16,264 nt of DNA from CAZXFG01 sp964640515 (GTDB taxonomy: Bacteria > Patescibacteriota > Patescibacteriia > Magasanikbacterales > GWA2-37-8). Numbering within the stretch: position 1 is the first letter of the stretch; each line of letters starts with the position of its first letter. Location: assembly GCA_964640515.1 (NCBI GenBank), contig CAZXFG010000014.1, forward strand, positions 1 through 16,264, written 5' to 3'. The notes under the pieces were generated by a model, which was not told the DNA's origin, did not search any database, and saw only the letters and a list, made by a program, of their open reading frames with translations. Shown here piece after piece: positions 6,972 through 11,791 of the stretch. The position numbers and the translations under genes are program-made.

Positions 6972-7928
6972 CTATTTAGTCAAAACTAAAAACACGACAT
7001 ACCCTACATATGAAGTTACCATAAAAACACCTTGCCATCTTTCTATAACCTTTTTCTTACCTATAAACATCACAATAAACAATAGAACGCTTGCGAATAT
7101 TGTCATTGCTATATCTCCATTGGAACTGGCGCTAAATGGCAGAGGACGGATAATGGCGCTGGCGCCAAGAATCCAAAAAATGTTAAAAATATTCGACCCG
7201 ACCACATTTCCAATAGCAATATCCGATTGTTTTTTGTAGGCAGCTATGGCTGAAGTCGCCAATTCCGGCAACGATGTGCCAATGGCGACGATTGTCAGGC
7301 CAATCAACGATTGACTAATATTGAAAAGTTCCGCGATTTTAACCGCGCCATCAACAATCCATTTTCCGCCAACGACCAAACCAGCGAGGCCAAGAATAAT
7401 AAATATTATCGCCTTAGGATAACTGAATACTTTTATTTCTTCTTCAACAATGTCCTTATCTTCCTTTGTAATTCCAAAAGTGTAGTAAAGGAAAATAATA
7501 AAAAAAGACAGAAGAATAAAACCGTCTATTCTGGTGATGCCGGAAAAGCCCGTCCCGTCAATAATCATGTCATTAGCCATAAGGCCCAATACAATGGCGG
7601 CCAAGAGACTCAAAGGAATTTCTTTTAAGACGGTATTTTTTTTCGCGGTTATTGGGTAAATAATGGCTGATATGCCGAGAATCAATAATATATTCGCGAT
7701 ATTACTCCCCAGGATATTCCCAATCGCGATTTCAGTGTTGCCTCGGGCGCTCGCGAAAATATTAACAATAAATTCCGGGGCGGAAGTGCCAAAGGCCACT
7801 ATGGTTAAACCGATTACAATGCTGGAAATTTTGAGCTTTTTTGCGATTGAAGATGAGCCGTCAACCAAAAGATCCGCTCCTTTAATGAGAAGAAAGAATC
7901 CGAGAATAAATAGTGTGTATGTAATCAT
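6972..7928 (-). CDS. Sodium (or cation)/calcium antiporter, CaxA/YrbG type
   Basis: This 318-aa inner-membrane protein shows the internal duplication typical of the Ca2+/cation antiporter superfamily. Repeat one has GLTIVAFGTSAPE (40-52) and IGNILGSNIANI (69-80); repeat two has GLTIVAIGTSLPE (210-222) and IGNVVGSNIFNI (239-250). The conserved Glu in each GTSxPE helix and the polar residues in each GNxxGSNxxN helix form the ion sites. About ten membrane helices surround a charged central cytoplasmic loop (about 154-167). It likely exports Ca2+ in exchange for Na+ or H+; which ion cannot be told from sequence alone. I chose the ATG at 7926-7928 because it begins directly with the first helix; a longer frame to 8144 adds a hydrophilic, poorly coding extension that overlaps the fic gene. 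The stop is TAG. Confidence 0.93.
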   Translation of the reverse strand: MITYTLFILGFFLLIKGADLLVDGSSSIAKKLKISSIVIGLTIVAFGTSAPEFIVNIFASARGNTEIAIGNILGSNIANILLILGISAIIYPITAKKNTVLKEIPLSLLAAIVLGLMANDMIIDGTGFSGITRIDGFILLSFFIIFLYYTFGITKEDKDIVEEEIKVFSYPKAIIFIILGLAGLVVGGKWIVDGAVKIAELFNISQSLIGLTIVAIGTSLPELATSAIAAYKKQSDIAIGNVVGSNIFNIFWILGASAIIRPLPFSASSNGDIAMTIFASVLLFIVMFIGKKKVIERWQGVFMVTSYVGYVVFLVLTK

Positions 7929-7937
7929 AACATTTTT

Positions 7938-8041
7938 TGAATTGCGTATAATGTATGTTGATATGCAATTTTGATTTTTATCCTTATTGGCGGGGGCGCA
8001 AGAGGGGGGTTGTGGTGAATTGCATCCCACCATCGCGTTTA
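7938..8041. other. Intergenic region between fic and the antiporter gene
   Basis: About 110 nt separate the fic stop from the antiporter ATG. It holds aattgc (7940-7945) and gcaatt (7965-7970) as a 6-bp inverted pair around an AT-rich stretch that could hold the antiporter promoter, and a second tgaattgc at 8016-8023. There is a G-rich patch at 7989-8010. No convincing terminator for fic is visible, so readthrough from fic into the antiporter gene is likely. Confidence 0.3.
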
Positions 8042-9097
8042 TTAATTGGCGATATAGGCGGTCGATTTTCCTTTGCCGGTTGATTTGATTATTTTTATTT
8101 TTTTCAATTTTTGTAATTGCAATTGCGCGGTTCGGCGCGGGCAAGACAAAATATCTTCAACATCTTTGACGGCGATTCGTCCGACTTGGTCTAAAAAGTC
8201 AACTATTTTAAGCTGTTCTGGCGTAAGATAGATTTGCGATTTTATTTTGCCATCAACCGCATGGACGGATAGGGACAAAATTTTGTTTTTGACATTGTCA
8301 ATTTCCTTTTTAAATCCTTTTACAAAATATTCCAGCCACGAAGTAATATCAGTCCGGCGTTTTTCGTAATTCTCACCGACATTGATTGCCTTGTAATAAT
8401 CTTGCCGGTTGGTATTATAATAATCTTCTAACGCGAATAAGCGACGAAAATCATAGCCACGCTGGTAGAGTATCAAGGTCGCCAAGGCGCGCGCCGTGCG
8501 TCCATTGCCATCGTTAAACGGGTGGATGGCCGCGATTTCCAAATGTGCTATTCCGGCAACCAAAACCGGGCTGATATCTTTTTTCTCACTATCTTTTAGC
8601 CACTCTACAAAATCCATCATCAGTTTTGGCACTTGTTTTGCGTCCGGTCCAGTGTACAGTGTCTCTTGCGGCATACCAAAACGGCGGCGAACGACGTAAA
8701 TCGGGCCTGGGCGATAATGTCCAGAAAATTCCGGGGCTAAAGTTTTGTTAGTGACCAGTTGATGGATTTTAAGAATCACTTTTTCGGTTATCGGTTTGTG
8801 TTCAACTACTACTTTTTCAATATATTTTAGCGCGTTTAAATAATTTTTTACCTCATAAATATCTCGGTCGGGTGCGTCTATTTTTTTCTTGGCATAGAGT
8901 GCCTCCACCTGGTTCATGTTTAGTTGGTTGCCCTCAATCTCGGTGGAGTGGTGGGTCATGCGGATGATAGCTTGGCGGCGTAATTTTATTTCCTGTTGTG
9001 GCAGAATTTTGGCACGATCAATAATGCCTTTGGTTTCGGCTATGGCCGTGAGGTCGTGTAAGATTTTATTAGTTAGGCTGTATTTAGGGTTAAACAT
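8042..9097 (-). CDS. Class II Fic family protein with C-terminal winged helix
   Basis: The 351-aa protein carries a complete Fic motif, HPFNDGNGRTAR (192-203), so the catalytic His192 and phosphate-binding residues are present and AMP transfer (AMPylation) from ATP to a target hydroxyl is expected. The N-terminal helix contains STEIEGN (51-57), matching the [S/T]xxxE[G/N] inhibitory motif placed before the Fic core, which defines class II, self-inhibited Fic proteins. Residues about 290-351 form a predicted winged helix-turn-helix (SCPRRTAQLQLQKLKK), as in many stand-alone bacterial Fic proteins. The target is unknown; DNA binding and autoregulation are inferred. There is no antitoxin gene next to it, as expected when inhibition is built in. 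It has its own extended -10 promoter and upstream direct repeats, and may read through into the antiporter gene. Confidence 0.93.
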   Translation of the reverse strand: MFNPKYSLTNKILHDLTAIAETKGIIDRAKILPQQEIKLRRQAIIRMTHHSTEIEGNQLNMNQVEALYAKKKIDAPDRDIYEVKNYLNALKYIEKVVVEHKPITEKVILKIHQLVTNKTLAPEFSGHYRPGPIYVVRRRFGMPQETLYTGPDAKQVPKLMMDFVEWLKDSEKKDISPVLVAGIAHLEIAAIHPFNDGNGRTARALATLILYQRGYDFRRLFALEDYYNTNRQDYYKAINVGENYEKRRTDITSWLEYFVKGFKKEIDNVKNKILSLSVHAVDGKIKSQIYLTPEQLKIVDFLDQVGRIAVKDVEDILSCPRRTAQLQLQKLKKIKIIKSTGKGKSTAYIAN

Positions 9098-9111
9098 AGT
9101 AGGGTTTTTAG

Positions 9112-9120
9112 ATTATACCA
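9112..9120 (-). promoter_or_regulatory. Extended -10 promoter of the fic gene
   Basis: On the minus strand TGGTATAAT is a consensus extended -10, identical to that of ftsK. It ends 14 nt before the fic ATG, implying a leader of about 6-8 nt. There is no recognisable -35 or Shine-Dalgarno sequence. Confidence 0.6.
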
Positions 9121-9141
9121 GTATCATACCACAAAATTGCG

Positions 9142-9173
9142 ATTCGCGCAATATTCGCGCAATATTCGCGCAA
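9142..9173. repeat. Three tandem 11-bp repeats upstream of the fic promoter
   Basis: The unit attcgcgcaat occurs at 9142-9152 and 9153-9163, with the third copy at 9164-9173 lacking its last base. An 11-bp period places the copies on nearly the same DNA face. The array begins about 22 nt upstream of the fic extended -10, a suitable place for an operator or activator site. Each unit is close to self-complementary (ttcgcgcaa against ttgcgcgaa). Confidence 0.6.
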
Positions 9174-9195
9174 AGATACCCATAAAAATGAAGGA

Positions 9196-9236
9196 GGCCG
9201 GCGGTACTTTTCGATTGCTCGAATTTCTCGCCGGCC
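9196..9236 (-). terminator. GC-rich hairpin, probable terminator of the small membrane ORF
   Basis: An 8-bp perfect stem ggccggcg/cgccggcc (9196-9203 with 9229-9236) is capped by an internal loop and a second 5-bp stem ttcga/tcgaa (9210-9214 with 9219-9223). On the minus strand the tip is GCAA, a GNRA-type tetraloop, and the base is followed by TCCTTCATTTTT. It lies 23 nt after the stop of the ORF at 9260-9445. Confidence 0.55.
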
Positions 9237-9259
9237 GTGTGTTGTTTTCTGTTTTAGTT

Positions 9260-9445
9260 TTAGTGAAGCTTCACCCAAAGCTCCGCGCCGAATGACAACC
9301 CACAAAGAGCAGTGACGAATCCAAGGACGACCATCACAAACCGCAGTCCGACACCAGCAGTCGCAGGCCCCTTCTCGATATGCGTATGGAGAATGGTGGT
9401 GCCGATGGCGAAAGTGATAGATGCAACGAGTCAGAGCCAGATCAT
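9260..9445 (-). pseudogene. Small two-helix membrane ORF with in-frame UGA at codon 5
   Basis: The minus strand has an ideal ribosome binding site (GGAGG, 8 nt before ATG at 9443-9445), then MIWL, an in-frame TGA at 9431-9433, and 56 more open codons to TAA at 9260-9262. The rest reads as a small membrane protein: a first helix LVASITFAIGTTIL, a short polar turn with HTHIEKGP, and a second helix RFVMVVLGFVTALCGLSF, ending EELWVKLH-like as AELWVKLH. By hand count it is about 54% GC, above its neighbours. It may be a broken gene, a gene acquired from a lineage reading UGA as Gly (code 25) or Trp, or a recoding case. Codon 5 as Gly or Trp would fit the membrane helix. Function unknown. Confidence 0.55.
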
Positions 9446-9453
9446 TTTTTATC

Positions 9454-9458
9454 CCTCC
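9454..9458 (-). promoter_or_regulatory. Strong Shine-Dalgarno sequence of the UGA-containing ORF
   Basis: On the minus strand GGAGG lies 8 nt before the ATG at 9445, within AAGGAGGG. It fixes the start of the small ORF and is the only clear ribosome binding site in the window; every other gene start here lacks one. Confidence 0.65.
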
Positions 9459-9491
9459 TTCTTAGTTCTGTTCTTCTTGTTGTGAGTATGA

Positions 9492-10136
9492 ATGGTCTGC
9501 ACTTTCTCGACGATAGTGCAGACAAACAGAATCACCGCCTATGAGGTATTGAAACGACTCATTGAGATGGGTATTGCTCAAAGCGCCGTTTACAGCGGTG
9601 TGCAAACATTTGTTGTGGTATCGCCTGAAATTCTAATAGAAAAACAAGAGAGCCGACTGGCTATTGCAAAAAAGGTACTGCCGGAATTGTCTTTACTCTC
9701 TGCGTCAAAATCGCATAAGCCAACGGTTTCATATTACGAAGGTGCGGAAGGCGTGCGAAGTATTTATGAAGATACGCTCATGTGCAAAGAAAGAGTTGTT
9801 TTAAATATCGCCCATCCTCAGAATCTGTTAAAAATAATCGGCGAGGATTTTTTTGCGCAATATGTAAAAAAGAGAACGCGGCGCAATATCCGCGTCAGTG
9901 TGTTGTTATCAGATACGCAGGAAAACAAAAAATACAGAAAAGAAGTATCCTCTGCCATGCGACAGATTAAATTTTTTGATGCACAAAAATATTCTTTACC
10001 AAATGAAATACTTATCTATGATGATAAGATTGCCCTGATCTCCTTTTCTTCGATTATTGGCGTGATTGTTGAGGACAAAGACATCACCCAATCTGTAAAA
10101 TCATTGTGGCAGATGGTGTGGAATGGAATAAAATAA
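9492..10136 (+). CDS. TrmB-like transcriptional regulator, truncated at the N-terminus
   Basis: The 214-aa frame matches the TrmB pattern from the middle of the DNA-binding domain onward: the recognition-helix region and wing (about 7-45, TNRITAYEVLKRLIEMG), a linker helix (about 46-68), KPTVSYYEGAEGVRSIYEDTL (76-96), and a C-terminal phospholipase-D-like sensor domain (about 98-214) with NIRVSVLLSD, EILIYDDKIALISF and a final WQMVWNGIK. TrmB proteins normally have about 30-40 more residues forming the first helices of the winged HTH. Here the frame upstream meets TGA codons at 9489 and 9483, and the sequence there belongs to the unrelated minus-strand ORF region. It is therefore probably a 5'-truncated remnant, although a shortened protein could still be made from the ATG at 9492. 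No promoter or Shine-Dalgarno sequence was found. Confidence 0.75.
   Translation: MVCTFSTIVQTNRITAYEVLKRLIEMGIAQSAVYSGVQTFVVVSPEILIEKQESRLAIAKKVLPELSLLSASKSHKPTVSYYEGAEGVRSIYEDTLMCKERVVLNIAHPQNLLKIIGEDFFAQYVKKRTRRNIRVSVLLSDTQENKKYRKEVSSAMRQIKFFDAQKYSLPNEILIYDDKIALISFSSIIGVIVEDKDITQSVKSLWQMVWNGIK
9495..9523. repeat. 9-bp inverted repeat at the start of the TrmB-like frame
   Basis: gtctgcact (9495-9503) and agtgcagac (9515-9523) are perfect complements around an 11-nt loop. It lies exactly where the TrmB homology begins and, on the other strand, about 50-78 nt upstream of the small membrane ORF. It could be an operator, a leader hairpin for that ORF, or a scar of the rearrangement. Confidence 0.5.
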
Positions 10137-10140
10137 AAAA

Positions 10141-10165
10141 TGTCTTCCGACTAAGTCGGGAGACA
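10141..10165 (-). terminator. Intrinsic terminator between convergent genes
   Basis: A 10-bp stem with one G-U pair (tgtcttccga, 10141-10150, with tcgggagaca, 10156-10165) has a 5-nt loop. On the minus strand it is followed by TTTTTTATTTTA, so it mainly serves the membrane protein gene ending at 10198; the plus-strand side has no good T-tract. Confidence 0.75.
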
Positions 10166-10197
10166 CCTATCTTAAAAATTACTTTCGTTTTTTTAGC

Positions 10198-10734
10198 TTA
10201 GTGTGTGCTTGTACGCCGGAATAATAATGCGGACACGAAAAATATCACCGCGAAAATGGAATTGGTAACGAATACGCCGATAACACCTACATTACCCCAA
10301 CTAACTTCTGGCGAGATAATCAGTGCAACTACCGGCACCATGAATTGAACAAGTGCCACCATAAACAATGTAAGTGCCATTCCGCGCGGTTTGAAGCGTG
10401 AGATAAGAGAGCCGATAAGTCCAATAATAGGTACCGCCCAATACATCAAGTTTACCGGTTGGTTCTCACTCCCAATAATGCCAACAGCGCCACTGACCCA
10501 GCCGAGAAGGAGTACTCCCGCAAGCCCAACGCCAAAAGCGATGCGATATGTCCTGTCACAAGTCTTCAACCATTGCCATAATTCATAGATTCCGCCAACA
10601 GCTAAAAGTATTACGCCATAGGCAATGGCCTCATTCCACTGAACCTCATTTGTGAACTGCATTGCCAAAGGTATCAATAGTATAAGCAGCACAACGATAG
10701 CCCACACTATAAATCTTTTTGTAATTTTTTGCAT
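10198..10734 (-). CDS. Conserved integral membrane protein, five to six helices
   Basis: The 178-aa protein has hydrophobic helices at about 8-26, 37-53, 66-91, 94-111, 118-140 and 147-170. Its first part (LLIPLAMQFTNEVQWNEAIAYGVILLAVGGIYEL) and middle (YRIAFGVGLAGVLLLGWV, then AVGIIGSENQPVNLMY, SRFKPRGMALTLF) match a conserved hypothetical membrane family that I recognise from Bacteroidetes and CPR genomes but whose function is unknown to me. It lies 23 nt downstream of a shorter relative on the same strand and ends before a good terminator. The ATG is chosen because it starts directly before the first helix and because the upstream segment is shared with the neighbouring gene. Confidence 0.8.
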   Translation of the reverse strand: MQKITKRFIVWAIVVLLILLIPLAMQFTNEVQWNEAIAYGVILLAVGGIYELWQWLKTCDRTYRIAFGVGLAGVLLLGWVSGAVGIIGSENQPVNLMYWAVPIIGLIGSLISRFKPRGMALTLFMVALVQFMVPVVALIISPEVSWGNVGVIGVFVTNSIFAVIFFVSALLFRRTSTH

Positions 10735-10753
10735 AAGTTGTGGTTAAGAATAA

Positions 10754-10765
10754 AGGTTTATAAAT
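10754..10765 (-). promoter_or_regulatory. Shared ATTTATAAACCT motif upstream of the 178-aa membrane gene
   Basis: On the minus strand ATTTATAAACCT lies 19 nt before the ATG, overlapping the final codons of the upstream relative. The same 12-mer lies 18 nt before that relative's ATG, and the following bases up to ATGCAAAA also align. It may be a -10 region (TATAAA); no -35 is evident. Confidence 0.4.
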
Positions 10766-11129
10766 TATTCCTCTTCATTTCAAAATATTTCTGAATTAAA
10801 TATCCTACAAACGCAAAAAATAATCCGGAAATGAGGAAGGTAATGATAACGACTCCCGCCACATCATCATTCGGGTTCAGATATCGCAATGTGACTATTA
10901 CGCCACCGGCGACCACCTCGCCGAAGACAAAACCACTTATTACTCCCGTCTTGGCGTACTTCCCCGCAAATTCATACGCGAGACCTGCGCTAAACAAGAC
11001 GACACCGAAAAAAGCGAAAGCGGTCCAAGGCCAATTCCATCCATCAACATACATATTCCCAAAAAACGGAATCAGTAATATTCCTACTGTTATGAGCACG
11101 GGCCGAATAATAATGTTTATATTTTGCAT
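10758..11129 (-). CDS. Small membrane protein related to the adjacent 178-aa protein
   Basis: The 123-aa protein has four predicted helices (about 7-23, 32-52, 61-80, 88-112) and a basic tail. Its front, ILLIPFFGNMYVDGWNWPWTAFAFFGVVLFSAGLAYEFAGK, aligns with the first 55 residues of the neighbouring 178-aa protein (IPLAMQF...VQWN...GVILLAVGGIYEL), so the pair are probably diverged duplicates; this copy lacks the second half with the SRFKPRGMA segment. I chose the ATG at 11127-11129 because the protein then begins at the first helix, starts with MQ as the neighbour does, and keeps the shared upstream motif non-coding. A longer frame to 11195 would put a basic non-membrane stretch in front. Function unknown; membrane regulation or transport is only a guess. 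Confidence 0.72.
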   Translation of the reverse strand: MQNINIIIRPVLITVGILLIPFFGNMYVDGWNWPWTAFAFFGVVLFSAGLAYEFAGKYAKTGVISGFVFGEVVAGGVIVTLRYLNPNDDVAGVVIITFLISGLFFAFVGYLIQKYFEMKRNNL

Positions 11130-11147
11130 AATTGTAGTCAATGATTT

Positions 11148-11159
11148 AGGTTTATAAAT
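11148..11159 (-). promoter_or_regulatory. Shared ATTTATAAACCT motif upstream of the 123-aa membrane gene
   Basis: This is the second copy of the 12-mer found at 10754-10765, 18 nt before the ATG on the minus strand. The conserved spacing in front of both related genes suggests a duplicated promoter or leader. Confidence 0.4.
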
Positions 11160-11304
11160 AAATAGTCTTCTGAAGCGGAGCGGAAGAAAACACAATATTA
11201 TTCCCCTCTATAAAAAAAGAAAAACAAAATAGGATTCTTTTTAAGAGCTGGGGCGGTAGCCCCAAAAGGAAAACATGTATTTCAGCTACGTATAAACCAA
11301 CTCG

Positions 11305-11333
11305 TTGAAAATTTGGCTAGAATATGATAAAAT
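11305..11333 (+). promoter_or_regulatory. Upstream promoter candidate for rpoBC leader
   Basis: TTGAAA (11305-11310), a 17-nt spacer and TAAAAT (11328-11333) preceded by TGA give an extended -10 promoter. One arm of the 12-bp inverted repeat (11309-11320) covers the end of its -35 and its spacer, so a protein bound there would block it. It would add about 200 nt of leader to the main rpoB promoter transcript. Confidence 0.45.
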
Positions 11334-11473
11334 TTTTGGATAAATGAGGATATAGCCCCCGGGGGTATGGGATTAATTATACCCTCAAACGTGCCAGTCA
11401 ATCAACTGCTTGTGGATAAGATTTTGGTGATTTTTCATTTCTTCTCTGTTTTATCGTATAACTAGCCAAATTT
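11309..11473. repeat. Perfect 12-bp inverted repeat, arms 141 bp apart
   Basis: aaatttggctag (11309-11320) and ctagccaaattt (11462-11473) are exact complements. The core tttggcta recurs in both arms of the hairpin at 11579-11602, giving four copies of this 8-mer within 300 bp. Confidence 0.55.
11411..11419 (-). promoter_or_regulatory. Perfect match to the DnaA box consensus
   Basis: tgtggataa is the reverse complement of TTATCCACA, the consensus DnaA box. A one-mismatch relative, tttggataa, is at 11335-11343. A single perfect box fits DnaA control of transcription better than an origin; it could also be chance. Confidence 0.35.
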
Positions 11474-11511
11474 GCATACTTTCTTGACAATCCATTTTTT
11501 ATCCGCTCCAT

Positions 11512-11540
11512 TTGACAAAAACAGTATAATAGGTTATTAT
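11512..11540 (+). promoter_or_regulatory. Main promoter candidate of rpoBC
   Basis: A perfect -35 TTGACA (11512-11517), a 17-nt spacer and a -10 TATTAT (11535-11540) make this the best sigma-70-type promoter in the window. The start would be near 11547, leaving a leader of about 245 nt before the rpoB ATG. Confidence 0.75.
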
Positions 11541-11578
11541 TTAGCTAATTCAAATCTCATCAGGTTTTTTTCAAAATA

Positions 11579-11602
11579 TTTTTGGCTAATTATAGCCAAA
11601 AA
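11579..11602 (+). other. Perfect 10-bp hairpin in the rpoB leader
   Basis: tttttggcta (11579-11588) pairs with tagccaaaaa (11593-11602) around a 4-nt loop. It follows the main promoter by about 30 nt. It has no T-run after it, so it is not a terminator on the plus strand; it may be an RNA fold or a protein site sharing the tttggcta core with the upstream repeat. Confidence 0.5.
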
Positions 11603-11641
11603 GTAACTCTAGCGTGGCCAGATAGGAGAGGCTAGCTGCGC

Positions 11642-11677
11642 GCAAGGTAAAAAATTTACATGTCACCTTGCTTTTTT
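11642..11677 (+). terminator. Terminator-like hairpin (candidate attenuator) in the rpoB leader
   Basis: gcaaggt (11642-11648) pairs with accttgc (11665-11671) and is followed directly by TTTTTT (11672-11677), the form of an intrinsic terminator. It lies inside the presumed rpoB leader, about 115 nt before the ATG. The 16-nt loop contains a competing pairing gtaaa/tttac. A weak upstream stem ctagc/gctag (11609-11613 with 11631-11635) may take part in switching. Confidence 0.55.
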
Positions 11678-11791
11678 GCTAAATTATAAGGAAAAATCGC
11701 CTACAACACTGAAAAAGTGGAGTTTTTTTGTGCTCTTTTTAAGGTTTTTTGTTCTAAAAAATTAAACAATTATCCTCTTTAAAGTATATTT

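Larger units (their letters stand above)
11196..11791. other. Long non-coding region upstream of rpoB
   Basis: No convincing gene is present in these roughly 600 nt. From left to right it holds a small hairpin tggggc/gcccca (11249-11254 with 11259-11264), a promoter candidate (11305-11333), a cccccggggg palindrome near 11357-11366, a gggtat/ataccc pair just after it, a DnaA-box match (11411-11419), a strong promoter (11512-11540), a perfect 10-bp hairpin (11579-11602) and a terminator-like hairpin (11642-11677). The last 110 nt before rpoB are T- and A-rich with no Shine-Dalgarno sequence. Confidence 0.6.

Noticed and set aside
7989..8010. Possible G-quadruplex in a G-rich patch
   Set aside because: Only two runs of three or more G are well separated; four are needed.
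6972..8144. Longer 390-codon version of the antiporter gene starting at 8144
   Set aside because: The extra 72 residues are hydrophilic, lack family similarity and overlap the fic gene; the ATG at 7928 starts exactly at the first membrane helix.
9142..9174. Possible CRISPR repeats
   Set aside because: The 11-bp units are directly adjacent with no spacers, and no cas gene is present.
10758..11195. Longer 145-codon version of the small membrane protein starting at 11195
   Set aside because: The added 22 residues are basic and would cover the upstream box shared with the neighbouring gene; the ATG at 11129 matches the neighbour's start.
11196..11791. Replication origin
   Set aside because: Only one perfect DnaA box and no dnaA, dnaN or other origin-linked gene nearby.
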